DNA of 64,000 nt, from the NCBI GenBank assembly GCA_963989385.1, contig OZ022499.1, positions 48,535,757 to 48,599,756 on the forward strand. Reading direction: 5' to 3'. A model generated the notes under the pieces. It made no database searches and was not told where the DNA came from. It was given only the letters and a program-made list of their open reading frames with translations. Shown piece after piece: positions 1 through 10,517 of the stretch (the first letter of the stretch is position 1; each line of letters opens with the position of its first letter). Made by a program: the position numbers and the translations under genes. The DNA is from Ctena decussata (taxonomy: Eukaryota > Mollusca > Bivalvia > Lucinida > Lucinidae).

Positions 1-1235
1 GATTTTAAAATAAATTCACACAAATGTAGGGTATGACAATATCTCAAGCAAGTTCGTCTTTCAGGATGCTGCGCCCAAGGTCAAGGTCACTGTGGCTATT
101 TTTAGAAAAACTTTGTCAGCGCTCTAGCACCTACATTTCTCAGCAGATTTAAAAATAACTTCACACAAATGTAGGGCATGACAATATCTCGAGCAAGTTT
201 GACTTGCAGGATGCTGCACCCAAGGTCAAGGTCACTGGGGCTATTTTTAGAAAACCTTGGTCATCGCTCTAGCGCCTACATTTCTCAACGGATTTTAAAT
301 CAACTTCACACAAATGTAGGGCATGACAATATCTCAAACAAGTTTGACTTCCAGGGTGCTGTGCCCAAGGTCAGGGTCACTGTGGCTATTTTTAGAAAAA
401 CTTTTGTCAGCGCTCTAGCACCTGCATTTCTCAATGGATTTTAAAATAAATTCACACAAATGTAGGGTATGACAATATCTCAAGCAAGTTCGACTTTCAG
501 GATGCTGCGCCCAAGGTCAAGGTCACTGTGGGTATTTTTAGAAAAACTTTGTCAGCGCTCTAGCACCTACATTTCTCAGCAGATTTAAAAATAACTTCAC
601 ACAAATGTAGGGCATGACAATATCTCGAGCAAGTTTGACTTGCAGGATGCTGCACCCAAGGTCAAGGTCACTGTGGCTATTTTTAGAAAACCTTGGTCAT
701 CGCTCTAGCGCCTACATTTCTCAACGGATTTTAAATCAACTTCACACAAATGTAGGGCATGACAATATCTCAAACAAGTTTGACTTCCAGGGTGCTGCGC
801 CCAAGGTCAGGGTCACTGTGGCCATTTTTAGAAAAACTTTTGTCAGCGCTCTAGCACCTGCATTTCTCAATGGATTTTAAAATAAATTCACACAAATGTA
901 GAGTATGACAATATCTCGAGCAAGTTCGACTTTCAGGGTGCTGTGCCCAAGGTCAAGGTCACTGTGGCTATTTTTAGAAAAACTTTGTCATCGCCCTAAC
1001 ACCTTCATTTTTCCATGGATTTTGAAATAACTTGACACAAATGTAGGGTATGACAATATCTCAAGCAAGTTCGACTTTCAGGATGCTGTGCCCACGGTCA
1101 ATGTCATTGTGGCTATTTTTAGAAAAACTTTGTCATCGCTCTAGCACCTACATTTCTCAACGGATTTTAAAATAAATTCACACAAATGTAGGGCATGACA
1201 ATATCTTGAGCAAGTTTGACTTTCAGGGTGCTGCA
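1..1235. repeat. 146-bp satellite with three-unit higher-order structure
   Basis: About 8.5 tandem copies of a unit of about 146 bp. Each unit contains ACACAAATGTAGGG, then a TGACAATATCT block, a CAAGGTCAAGGTCACTG block and TATTTTTAGAAAA. Units 436 bp apart (for example 178-444 and 614-880) are nearly identical, whereas adjacent units differ more. This means a three-unit block was itself duplicated. Short open frames here are by-products of the repeat. The array lies upstream of the host exon at 2827 and is probably intronic. Confidence 0.9.
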
Positions 1236-1815
1236 ATCAAGGTTTTTGATTAGATCCTTATCATACTTGCAGGTAATGATGACATACATAAGAGCTTGGA
1301 TGAGTTCGAAATTTGGCCGGATTCGAGCACAGACTACGGAGTTAGCTGCCCTTGAGTGTTTGAAAAAAATCCCATAGTCTTATAATGGAGAAAACAACAT
1401 CATCACATTTTCATTTTTCATCGGATCCTTTTCATACTTGCAGGTAATGAGGATATGCATAAAAGCTTGGATTAGTTAGCATTTCTGCTAGATCCCACTA
1501 CTGACTATGGAGTACCTGCCCTGAGCATCCAAAAAATCAATGTAGCCACTTTTTCTTGGTTTCTACTGATCCGATCCTTTTCAAACTTGCAGGTAATGAG
1601 GAAATGCATAATATCTTAAACAAGTTCAAATTTTGGCCAGATCAGGCCAACCACTACGAAGTTAGCTGCCCTTGACAGCTCTGTCTATTGTGCTCTTGAT
1701 CGGATACTTTTTAAACTTGCATATATTAAATGAGGACATGCATAATGTTTTGGATGAGTTTAATTTTCAGCCTGATTGGACCACTGACTGTGGAGTTAGC
1801 TGCCCTTGAGCATCT
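1236..1815. repeat. Diverged tandem repeat, about 150-bp unit
   Basis: Four or five degraded copies follow the satellite. Each pairs a CTTGCAGGTAATGAGGA-like block with GCATAA, a weak GGATGAGTT block and GGAGTTAGCTGCCCTTGA. The unit length is close to that of the 146-bp array but the sequence differs. No gene is seen here or in 1816-2176. Confidence 0.7.
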
Positions 1816-2176
1816 TAAATATCCCTATAGGTTTACAATGTCTCTCAGGTGAGCAATTGTTGCCCTTTGGGCTACTTGTTATTGATTCTTTCTCGTACTC
1901 TCTGACAGGAAAAACTGCTGGATTTACCATTGTATTTACATGTATGTCCACTGTTAAAGATATGGATGGGCGGATGACTCGCAGTTATACATGCTTTCAA
2001 CAGTATTTCAGTCATTTCAGGATGCTTGGAGGGTGATAATTGTAAGCTTAGCTTACTGTAACCTCAGCACCAAATCAAGCAATTTCTGCTTCCGTGGGCA
2101 CTGAAAGGCTCTGTGCAATTTAACTCTGTTTACGGTTGAAAAGATTTCTGCCTCCAGTGAGATTGGAACCAGGCTC

Positions 2177-2411
2177 CGAGGTTATAAAACTTTTTTCATG
2201 CTCAACTCAGCTGAGCATGAAATTTTACCTGTTAATAAATAGTAAATTACCAATAAGTACAGTTGTTTTCATGCTCAGTTTAGCTGAGTGAGAAATATTC
2301 TCTGCTTATGAATATGAAAATGCCAACATTAGTTGGCATTTTCATATTTATCAGCAGAGAAAATTTCATGCTCAGCTGAGTTGAGCACGAAAAAAGTTTT
2401 ATAACCTCGGG
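2177..2411. mobile_element. Palindromic MITE, family A, copy 1
   Basis: Inverted repeat with ends GAGGTTATAAAACTTTTTTC and its complement. Each arm carries CATGCTCA and CTCAGCTGAG palindromes, and the centre is a hairpin GAAAATGCCAACATTAGTTGGCATTTTC (positions 2326-2345 and flanks). It has no coding capacity. A second partial copy of the family lies inside the fold-back element near 29.4 kb. Confidence 0.8.
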
Positions 2412-2826
2412 GCCTGGACCGCTAGCTTAGCATGCCAGCATTTAACCCACTGAGAGACTCCAATGTTCAATGCCTGCAGTTCTTTGCCGGTTGATTTGGT
2501 GATGCAGTAAAAAGTCTAAAAATTGGGACTTCTAGAACTAAAATAATTACTCTAACTGTCCTGAGAATGTAACAGCTCAGTTTTACAATGCAGTCTGATC
2601 TGGGTCTGCAATGTTTGCTCAGACCTGTCTGTCCCTAAATATAGAAATTTTACAGTGTTTGGTACAAGGAAAGGTAATGGTAAAAAGTTTTGTTCCGTAA
2701 GACAGCAAATCCTCCTATAGGTTAAGATAGTCACTGTTTTTATAACTTTTGGCTAAACCGTTTTAAAGAGTATGCTTTTCAGTAGAGACATTTAGTTGTA
2801 TAACAATATATGTATCTTATTTCCAG
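2412..2826. other. No gene seen (probable intron)
   Basis: Unique AT-rich sequence ending in a pyrimidine-rich stretch and the CAG acceptor at 2824-2826. No coding, RNA or repeat signal was recognised. Confidence 0.5.
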
Positions 2827-2913
2827 GCCGCTCCAGCAGTTGAATTCCTGATCCACTCCTACCCAGAATATGTCACAGTAGACAGCCTGCCATACTGCTC
2901 TGTCTCTGATAAG
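2827..2913 (+). CDS. Penultimate coding exon of an unidentified host gene
   Basis: An 87-bp exon lies between a CAG acceptor (ends 2826) and a GTTAG donor (starts 2914), exactly 29 codons in phase 0. It encodes a stretch beginning AAPAVEFLIH and ending YCSVSDK. It joins in the same phase to the exon at 5531-5635, which carries the stop. The two exons together give 63 C-terminal residues with ordinary amino-acid composition. I do not recognise the family. The preceding introns contain the satellite and other repeats. The splice sites, phase agreement and stop support a real gene; the product is unknown. Confidence 0.7.
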
Positions 2914-3029
2914 GTTAGATATTATCCCGAAATTGTTTGCATGCTCAGGGCTGCAGATATGTAAAGCGCAATATTTACATTCTCAGTGCATTTGCTTAAT
3001 AGCCCTATGGTAAACCATTAGAATGTAAT

Positions 3030-3540
3030 GTTGTTTATACTTCTGTAACTACATTGGTTCACGTGACATAAGTGACGTCAAAATAAACCAATGTTCTCTC
3101 CAATCTGATTGGACGTAGGTTACGTTATGACATCATTGATGCTGTTAGTAGAAAAACTGCGTATAAATGTTTCTCTGCTTCAACTGTAGCCCCTAATGCA
3201 AATTTGTGGTCAATTAATAGATAGAGAAGAATGAAAATTGAAAATATAAGCAATTAACTTATTTTTTTCTGGTGTTTATCAAAGTATAAACTACATTGGG
3301 TCGATAGCAAAATTTAAGTGAACCAGGAACACTTACTTTCCAACAACCCAATGTAGTTTATACTTCAATAAACACGAGAAAAATGAAATTCATTCTTTAA
3401 ATAAACTAATTGGGTCCCTAGCAAAGTTTACATGAACCCCTTTAGGGCACATACCTTGCATGCCACCCAATGTAGTTTATATTTCGATAAACATCAGAAA
3501 AATGTAATTCATTCCGTAAATAATAACACACCATTAGATT
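3030..3540. repeat. Degenerate palindromic repeat in the intron
   Basis: The block CCAATGTAGTTTATA with a following A/G-rich AAACA..AGAAAAATG segment occurs twice on the + strand (near 3350 and 3465) and once inverted (near 3275), with GTGACGTCA-like sequence near 3070. This looks like an old inverted-repeat element with a partial tandem duplication. It is not coding. Confidence 0.55.
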
Positions 3541-3670
3541 TTTTTTTTCTGCAACATACATGTATCACGAATTAGGAGCATGCAAGTCTAATTGCTTATG
3601 CTAAACAAAATAATAGTTGGCTGATATATAAAAGCACAGTTAAAGGTAATCCTTGAAGCATATGTGAAAT

Positions 3671-4050
3671 GAGCTGCGACAGGACAAAATCAACAAAATG
3701 GCATGTGCGCTTAGTGAAGATTCAGATCAGCCTGGACATTTGCCAAGTCTGATCATCATCTTCATTGTGCACTTAAAGGGTAGCTAAGAGTCTAAGTTAC
3801 CTCCACGCCGACAGCCAAGACGCTGGTCATACTTAGTGGATGTGGTTGTGCGCCTAGTGCAGACTCATATCAGCCTGGGCATCCGCCCAGTCTGATCAGA
3901 GTCTTTGCTGTCCGCATGGAGGAAGCTTAGACCTTTAGCTACCTTTTGAGCACATAACAAAGAGTCTTGTCAAACAGAGCAGATGCCTAGACTGATCTTA
4001 GTCTGCACTGGGTGCACAACCACTTTGTTGGTTTTCTCGTGTAGCGGCTC
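3671..4050. mobile_element. MITE family 1, copy A (enlarged)
   Basis: Ends are a GAGCTGCGACAGGACAAAAT-like left arm and a right arm CACTTTGTTGGTTTTCTCGT followed by GTAGCGGCTC, complementary to each other. The middle repeats the family core (CAGATCAGCCTGG, GGGCATCCGCCCAG, CTGATCAGAGTC). The copy is about 140 bp longer than the typical 240 bp because part of the core is duplicated. It lies in the last intron of the host gene. Confidence 0.85.
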
Positions 4051-4090
4051 ATATGATTTTATGGAGAAATATAGAAAACTATCCCTGTTA

Positions 4091-5130
4091 CGGAATCAGG
4101 ACAACTCGCCCCAAAGACAACTTGCCCCAAGACAACTCGCCCCTCAGAAATCTCACCCCAAGACAACTTGCCCCACTTTCAGTAGACAACTCGCCCCACT
4201 TTCAGAAGACAACTCGCCCCACATTCTCAGACACTCACCTTACTAGAATATAGATCTACATTCTTGTCCCAGATCCAGAACACAGCTCGCCCCAATACTA
4301 ATATTCAAATATTAGTCTAGCCATTTTTGACAGCCATTTACCGGCCTTTTTTTATTTTTTTAATTTTTTCAGTCCATAAATATTAAAACATGGTCATATT
4401 CGGGGCATCAAGCCAGAGCCCATTCACTTAAGGTGAATGGTTCTTCCCCGAATTAAAGACAAATATTCTCTACTATGCAGAACACCCCCCAGTCTTTATT
4501 GGTTTTATGACCCTGTTATGTCATTACCTATGTGAGAAAGAGGATTTCCTTTGATGATAGAGCAGTGTCAGTGGACTGTTGCATAATCGGATCCTGGCAC
4601 ACAATAAAAAGGAATATTTGTCTTTAACATCATTTTATCATTTTTCAATTATTCTGTCTATTAATTCCAAAAGTCACATATTCACATATGATAAAAAATA
4701 AACTTAGTCATACTGAGGGCATCAAGCCTGACGAGCGATCAACGGCACGGTAAAAAAAAAAGAAATTTGCCGTGACCTAGGTTGTTAGTCCGTGGACCTC
4801 GGTAAATACATTAGATACCCAAAGCACTACGATGATGACCTGGTACATCCAGGGGCTGAGCAGGGAGGTTTGAGGGTTCTGCAGTTGGTTATTGCGAGAT
4901 CTTTCGAGCAAGTGCCGTCGTCCGGGGCAGAATTCTTTAGAAGGGCGAGTGGTCTGAGAATGTGGGGCGTTGTGAGGTGAGTTGTCTTGGGGCGAGTTGT
5001 CTTTTGGGCGAGTTGTCTCAGAATGTGGGGCGAGTTGTCAGCTGAAGGTGGGGCGAGTTGTCTTGGGGCGAGATTTTTGTGGGGCGAGTTGTCTTGGGGC
5101 GAGTTGTCTTTGGGGCGAGTTGTCCGTAAT
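4091..5130. mobile_element. Fold-back element 1 with arms of 14-bp sub-repeats
   Basis: Left arm (4098-4225) is an array of GACAACTCGCCCCA variants. Right arm (about 4965-5125) is the same array in inverse orientation. Both outer ends share TTACGGA next to the array. The 9-bp word TCCCTGTTA flanks the element at 4082-4090 and 5131-5139 and is a good target-site duplication. The middle has further inverted segments (near 4380-4470 and 4620-4740). No transposase frame is present; the Pro/Gln/Leu-rich open frames are translations of the array. Architecture matches fold-back elements, with a 9-bp duplication as in Drosophila FB. Confidence 0.75.
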
Positions 5131-5230
5131 TCCCTGTTACCCCTTCTTATCTGAAGCTTTGCTGTATTGCAGAAACATAGGTATTCAAAGACAGTTGGAG
5201 CAAGTGATAAATTATTATCCTCAGTAAACC

Positions 5231-5502
5231 GCCGTGCTGCGTAGCGCAATCGGTAGGGCACCTGACTCATAAGTCAGAGGTCCTGGGTTCGATATTCGGT
5301 CTGGCCACATACTTTCGTTTCTCCTTCCGCTGATTCAAGAAGGGCAGTTGTCAGTTACTGGCAAAAGTATGTGCACTTAGTACTGGTTAACCGCTTAGGA
5401 GGTCTAAGCCTGCCCAGGAATAGTGTGGTTAGGTTAACTGACCATCCCGACATGACCATAGCTGTTTACCGTGGACGTTAAGCAACAAATCAATCAATCA
5501 AT
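5231..5502 (+). mobile_element. tRNA-derived SINE, family S1, copy 1
   Basis: The head resembles a tRNA gene: box A TAGCGCAATCGG, an anticodon stem-loop with CAT, and a degraded box B GGTTCGATATT. A conserved body follows (GCACTTAGTACTGGTTAACC and onward), then a CAATCAATCAAT tail. A 12-bp target duplication (CCTCAGTAAACC at 5219-5230, CCTTAGTAAACC at 5503-5514) has one mismatch. It inserted in the last intron of the host gene. Confidence 0.9.
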
Positions 5503-5530
5503 CCTTAGTAAACCTACTGTTATTTTTCAG

Positions 5531-5635
5531 GTGGAAATAGCCAGCATCTTATATGACAAGGGCCTTCTCCTCACAAAGGTGCCACTGGACTTGAACATGG
5601 ACGATAATGATGATCCTGAAAATGATGGGCACTGA
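5531..5635 (+). CDS. Terminal coding exon of the same unidentified host gene
   Basis: The acceptor TTTTTCAG ends at 5530. The exon runs 35 codons in phase 0 (VEIASILYDKG and onward) to a TGA at 5633-5635. The C-terminus is very acidic (residues around MDDNDDPEND). It continues exon 2827-2913 across a 2.6-kb intron that holds a MITE, a fold-back element and a SINE. The 3' UTR probably extends into 5636-6440, where no polyadenylation signal stands out. Family not recognised. Confidence 0.7.
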   Translation: MEIASILYDKGLLLTKVPLDLNMDDNDDPENDGH

Positions 5636-5810
5636 GCCTTGGATTACAGAGCTCTAGATAAGGTGGAGTCCTGATGATGATCCTCGGCTGGTTTCTGTCA
5701 TTCTCCACGAAAACATGTTGTGACACCTGGTTAGAACAGCCTCGCTGAGGAGGATCTGAGGAGGGTCAAGATATCTTGCTGGAAGAAGAAGAATTAGGTT
5801 GTACAAAACC

Positions 5811-6000
5811 AAAGCGCCAAAAATGAAAATGTTGAAATTGTAAACAGTGTAGATCCAGATGAGGTGGCTCACCATGAGCCACCTCAGCCGGATCTACATT
5901 GTTTGCACTCTAGTCCTTGAATTCTCAATATGATTATTTGGTGCAACATTTTTTTTTAAATTTTGCAGACTTAAATTTGGTTTTGGTGCTTTAAGAGTTA
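5811..6000. mobile_element. MITE family 2, copy 1
   Basis: Ends AAAGCGCCAAAAATGAAAA and TTTTGGTGCTTTAAG are imperfect inverted repeats. The centre is the hairpin GATGAGGTGGCTCACC / ATGAGCCACCTC at 5860-5890. Other copies are near 18.6, 23.7 and 25.9 kb. It probably lies in the 3' UTR or just after the host gene. Confidence 0.8.
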
Positions 6001-6450
6001 AGAACTACCATCACCAAATGGTCCAATTTTATTTAGAGCTTTGGACTAGACTTACATACAGCAGATTCCTTTCTGATACAAAGAACAGGAACAAAGTATG
6101 AGGACCTCACTTGAGTATCTGGGAACCAGAGGATGTAGTGTACCACTGAGACTGGCAGTGGAAAGAAGACTTCATTTAAGAAGTGGGAACCGGTGATGAG
6201 CTTGAAAATAGTTCACTTTTCTGTTAGAAGACTCAGCTTCAGATAGGCCAACTGTCATAGAAAAAAGAAATGGTGAATTTTTCCAGGTGTCTTCATAAAA
6301 GCATTGACTGAGATCTGAAAAAAAAACGATGATTTTAGAAGTTTTGGGGAATCAGTCTGTCAAAAGATTCAAACTTTAGAGGAGAAATTTCCCAAAAAGG
6401 TGTTATTTGTTATCTTTTTGTTGCTGCTGTCAGATTAAGGTAGAATAAGC
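6001..6450. other. No gene seen (possible 3' UTR or flank)
   Basis: Unique sequence after the host stop codon and MITE. No open frame or RNA signal was recognised. Confidence 0.4.
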
Positions 6451-6772
6451 AGCTGGTTATTGCATAGTGTAAAATGAGCAACTAGTTGTTGCATAGTGTA
6501 AAATAAGCAACTAGTTGTTGCATAGTGTAAAATAAGCAACTAGTTGTTGCATAGTGTAAAATAAGCAACTAGTTGTTGCATAGTGTAAAATAAGCAACTA
6601 GTTGTTGCATAGTGTAAAGTAAGCAACTAGTTGTTGCATAGTGTAAAATAAGCAACTAGCTGTTGCATAGTGTAAAGTAAGCAACTAGTTGTTGCATAGT
6701 GTAAAATAAGCAACTAGTTGTTGCATAGTGTAAAATAAGCAACTAGTTGTTGCATAGTGTAAAAAAAGCAGC
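6451..6772. repeat. 29-bp minisatellite, about 11 copies
   Basis: The unit is GCATAGTGTAAAATAAGC followed by AACTAGTTGTT, repeated head to tail with very few changes (G for A at a few positions, one AGCTGTT variant). Each unit contains the palindrome CAACTAGTTG, so single strands can form a ladder of small hairpins. Confidence 0.95.
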
Positions 6773-7712
6773 CGCATAGTGGAATACATTAATATTAGAG
6801 AACTGTAATGTGCCTAGATTTTGGCACACCTAAAATTATTTTAGATTTCCCAATACTTAAGCACATTACAGGTAGTTGGAGCCATGAGGGATTTTCATTG
6901 CATGTTGGCAGAATAGCAGAGGACATGCATGTTGACTTGCTGACAATTATGTGCAAAGTTCCTGTAGATTTATTACCTACATTCTGTGAATTCTAGTCTG
7001 AGGGTGTATTGGTTTGTTTAGAAGATAAGGACCTCTGACAATTTTTTTTTGAGATTATGATTGGTTTATAGGGAAGTTGATGTCCATGTTTTTATATCAC
7101 TATGTTGCACAGTATATGTATAAGAAAATTTAAAGGTAGTTTTGCAGAAGTATCTTGTCTATAGGATAAATGCTACCAATGTTTAGAGAATAAGACATTT
7201 GAAGAATTTGAATTTTGACATTTTCTTTATGCATAGAAAAATACTTATTATGCTTAAGTTCAAGCATACTTTGCTGATACTGTGCAATCTTTTTCAAATA
7301 CAAAACAACAACATTCTCAAATAATACAGACTTCAGCTTTATTTCTTAGAGGGTCTAATTACCCTACCCCCTTTTCAGTTTTTAGGCCATAGACTATTGT
7401 TTCCCAATTTTTGCTCAGCTTACCACTAACATATAGTGTGTATATATGTACATGTTGCTTATTGAGACATGTTATCATATCTTTGAAAAGGCTTTTCTCT
7501 AAGTTTAATCGCAAAAACTGATATTCCACACCAAAGTGTGACATCTTTGTGTTATACTTTTGGAAAAGTGTGAGAAATTTAGGTGAATAGGCATACAATA
7601 AGAGGAAGCAATTCTACCATTTTCATTTCTGCTTTTTTACCAGAATGGGGTCCTATTCCCTTTAAGAGTGGACCCCATTTCAGAAGGGCTGCATCGTCTG
7701 TGAAAGTAAATG
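6773..7712. other. No gene seen
   Basis: AT-rich unique sequence. The end (7645-7690, GGGGTCC..GGACCCC) belongs to the interspersed palindromic repeat also seen near 8.1, 9.4, 14.3 and 20.3 kb. Open frames below 80 codons show no recognisable product. Confidence 0.4.
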
Positions 7713-7955
7713 AGCCAAGCCACAACACGAGAAAACCAACAAAGTGGCATGTGCGCACAGTGAAGACTCAGATCAGTCTGGGCCTCCACCCAATCTGATC
7801 GGAGTATTTGCTGCCCACATGTAGGTAGCCTTAGACCCTTAGTTATCCTTTAAGTGCCAAGTGAAGACTCTGACCAGACTGGGCGGATGCCCAGGCTGAT
7901 CAGAGTCTTCACTAGGCACACATGCCACTTTGTTGGTTTTGTCATGGAGTGGCTG
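7713..7955. mobile_element. MITE family 1, copy B
   Basis: Typical about 240-bp copy with arms AACACGAGAAAACCAACAAA and CACTTTGTTGGTTTTGTC, and the core CTGGGCCTCCACCCAATCTG and GGGCGGATGCCCAGGCTGAT. It belongs to the GTGGCATGTGCGC subfamily. Confidence 0.88.
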
Positions 7956-8069
7956 AAAAGAAAATCACTGAACTTGTCTTGCTTTGTAAAAATGGCAGAA
8001 AAATATGGAGGCACAGTCAAACTGGTTTTAAGCAAGCACCCGAGGGAAAGGCCAAAACTGCATGCATAA

Positions 8070-8205
8070 GGCAGGTGCTTTCCTTCAAGAGTAGACCCAA
8101 TTTATGAAGTGCTACATTGCCCAGAGAAGCAAAGAGGAAGTCACAAAAGTTGTGTGCCCTTTGTGAAAATGGTGAAAAAAAACGCAGCTCGTGTTGAAGT
8201 GTCTT
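8070..8205. repeat. Interspersed repeat C, copy 1
   Basis: Contains TTTCCTTCAAGAGTAGACCC, GAGGAAGTCACAAAAG and GTGAAAATGGTGAAAAAA. The same blocks recur inverted at 8690-8830 and in direct orientation at 20280-20560; a looser match is at 49370-49600. Origin unknown, probably a DNA element. Confidence 0.6.
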
Positions 8206-8356
8206 TGGAACTCCCATGACTGAGATTTTGTGGAGAAAGAAAGAAAGTTGGTTTATAGGAACATGGCCATAAAACTGCTAGGTGCTGTATTCGTGAGAAA
8301 CAAATGGTTTTATAGCTAATATTTGTAATGTTGTGCAATACTTGAAATAACTTGTC

Positions 8357-8536
8357 TCTTTAAAATATTTCAGCCTAAGGCCTTCTTCAGTAATACAAAT
8401 ACACTTGAAAACTATACCTTGCTTGACGCCATTACTGAACTTTCTGCTTCTGTAATGGCAGCAAGCTAGATGTAGTTTACAACTGTATTATGTTACACTG
8501 AAGAAGGTCATAGACAGGAATATTTTAAAGAGAGTA
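8357..8536. mobile_element. Short TIR element, about 180 bp
   Basis: CTCTTTAAAATATTTC and GGCCTTCTTCAGT at the left are answered by ACTGAAGAAGG and GAATATTTTAAAGAG at the right. No coding sequence. Looks like a small MITE. Confidence 0.6.
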
Positions 8537-8689
8537 AAATGAGTTTCATGAGTTGTATCATGAGTTCTGTGGAGGACTTGACATATAGACATTTACTCAT
8601 TTGTACATTAGTTTTACAAATCCATATTTTCATCTGTTAAGAAGAGGGAGAAAGGTTTTCCTAGAACACTATAAGAACCAGTACTTTTT

Positions 8690-8830
8690 GTAACATATTT
8701 AAAATAAATGGGTACATCTCCCTCCATGTTTTCCTCCATTTTGTCAAAGGGACAAACCTCTGTGACTTCCTGTTTCTTTCCTAAATGACAAATGGGATCT
8801 ACTCTTAGAGGAAAAGGAGCCCTGCTACTC
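8690..8830. repeat. Interspersed repeat C, inverted copy
   Basis: Reverse-oriented match to 8070-8205: CCTCCATTTTGTCAAAG, TGTGACTTCCTGTTTC and CTACTCTTAGAGGAAA. Not coding. Confidence 0.55.
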
Positions 8831-8905
8831 TTTAGGCTAAGCACTGGCCTGTGGATCTAGCAGTCCAGAGTTCAGTTTTCAATGGAGGCAGAAATCTTTT
8901 CAAAC

Positions 8906-9065
8906 ATAGTGAGTGAGTGAACTCGGGTTTAACTTCCACCAACATCGAGGTCTTATGGAGATGGGATCTCGGTTTGAAGTCTCATCCGAAAGACCGTAGA
9001 AGCGAGGTATCGATCTTGCGACCCCTGGATTGGTAGTCAGAGTGTTATCCACTACAGCCCCTCCT
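8906..9065 (-). mobile_element. tRNA-derived SINE, family S2
   Basis: On the minus strand a tRNA-like head has box A TAGTGGATAAC, an anticodon-like stem CTGACTACCAATCCAG and box B AGATCGATACC. The body ends in a CACTCACTCACT-type tail. The 11-bp word TCTTTTCAAAC at 8895-8905 and 9066-9076 is an exact target-site duplication. Confidence 0.85.
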
Positions 9066-9076
9066 CTTTTCAAACA

Positions 9077-10030
9077 AATGCACAGCCTTTCATATCACTC
9101 CCATGGTCCTGATGTGACTGAAACACTGTTGAAAAGGAGGTTAAATCTCAAGTCATCCATTCATATTAGAGGAAATAATACACTGCTTTTGAAGCTAATG
9201 TTTGCCTTAACAAGTTCATCCCTTTTGAGAAGGCAATCAGAAATTACCAAGACAGGGTCACTTCCTCAGTAGGTGTATCCTTTCATCTTAATCCTTATAT
9301 ACCAGATTTATCCTATTAAACGCCCCTGCTTAAATAAAGGCCCTCCAGACTCTTTTTCCAAAAATAATGTTATATTTTCTGCGAGAATTCCTGTTTGCTT
9401 CTCTGGATAAGGTAGCCCTTTGAAATAGGGTCAACTCTTAAAGGAAAGAATTTGCTCCTAGCTGAGCAAATCCTTTCCTATAAGAGTTGACCTCTATTGC
9501 TTCCTCTGAATGTATTTCCATTTCTGGTACTGTTTATTAGAGATATATTGGCATTGTCTGATTGACTACAATTTAGACTCTTAAATAATGCTCCACATTC
9601 ACAAAATGCAACAGCCCTTGGATGTTTAATAGGATTAATATGGTAGGTATATTATAATGTGGGTAGTTTTTAATTTGAGATACATGTATATGTTGATCGG
9701 CATTGGGACAGGTTAGGAAACGTACATCAAAAGTTATCCCTTACTTGCCATCAAATTTTTCCTTCACCTACAGCTCTTAGGAATAATACATACATGTATT
9801 TGTTTATTACAGGAACTGATTTTCTTTTTTTTTCCTTTATTTTATTTTATCTATGTGTAAACATAGGCAGATCGCTCACAAACTGGATGGAATGGCTTCT
9901 ATGTTAGGTTTGTGAGGGATTTCACTGGTGTTTACATATCGATAAAATTACAAAAAAGGAAATTCATTCCTTATAGTTCTGTTGTCCATCTGGAGGTTCT
10001 GTTTCCTGATGCGTTTTGTTTCAGTATAGA
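9077..10030. other. No gene seen; one hairpin at 9425-9492
   Basis: Mostly unique sequence. At 9425-9492 a near-perfect inverted repeat (GGTCAACTCTTAAAGGAAAG / CTTTCCTATAAGAGTTGACC) surrounds GAGCAAA arms. It resembles the arms of repeat C and is probably a mini-hairpin derivative. Confidence 0.5.
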
Positions 10031-10212
10031 TACAGTCAAACCTGTCTTAAGGGGTCACTGTATTAAGGGGTCACTTGTCTTTAGCAGCCACTTTTTTGGG
10101 TTCCCTTAATCCAAAATACATTGCAAATGTACCTGTATTAAGGGATCACCTGTCTTAAGCAGCCAATTTTTGTGTTTCCCTAGGGTGACCCCTTAAGACC
10201 GGTTTGACTGTA
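10031..10212. mobile_element. MITE with TACAGTCAAACC termini
   Basis: Termini TACAGTCAAACCTGTCTTAA and the complement TTAAGACCGGTTTGACTGTA enclose two copies of a GTATTAAGGG-TCACxTGTCTTtAGCAGCCA segment. TA at both borders suggests a TA target. It is unrelated in sequence to families 1 and 2. Confidence 0.8.
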
Positions 10213-10216
10213 ATAT

Positions 10217-10454
10217 GATCCGCGACACGACAAAACCAACAAAGTGACATGTGCACCCAGGGAAGACTCAGATCAGCCTGGGCATCCACCAAGTCTGACC
10301 AGAGCTTTTTTTATGCACTTAAAGGATAGCCAAGAGTCTAAGCTACCTCCGTGTGTACAGCTAAGCCTCTGATCTGACTGGGTGGATGCCCAGGCTGATC
10401 CAAGTCTTTGCTGGGCGCACATGGCACTTTGTTGGTTTTGTCGTGTTGCCGCTC
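10217..10454. mobile_element. MITE family 1, copy C
   Basis: Arms CCGCGACACGACAAAACCAA and TTGGTTTTGTCGTGTTGCCG. The core is as in the other copies. Its right end and flank (10425-10515) are duplicated at 11573-11675, on the other side of the TIR element. Confidence 0.88.
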
Positions 10455-10517
10455 ATATAGACTTTGGGAGGGTTGCTTGCATATGTACACAATATCAACA
10501 AGATTTATCAGTGTATA

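Noticed and set aside
178..880. Two related 88-codon frames as a gene pair
   Set aside because: They are translations of the 146-bp satellite and are identical because of the three-unit duplication.
3983..5270. Pro/Gln/Leu-rich proteins encoded by the GACAACTCGCCCCA arrays
   Set aside because: Frames exist on both strands and in overlapping phases of a simple repeat within a fold-back element; no splice or start context supports expression.
5231..5303. Functional tRNA gene
   Set aside because: Box B is degraded, and the tRNA-like part continues into a 200-bp body repeated at 12504 with target duplications, so it is the head of a SINE.
6451..6772. CRISPR array
   Set aside because: Units follow each other directly with no variable spacers, the whole 29 bp is repeated, and the surrounding DNA is eukaryotic.
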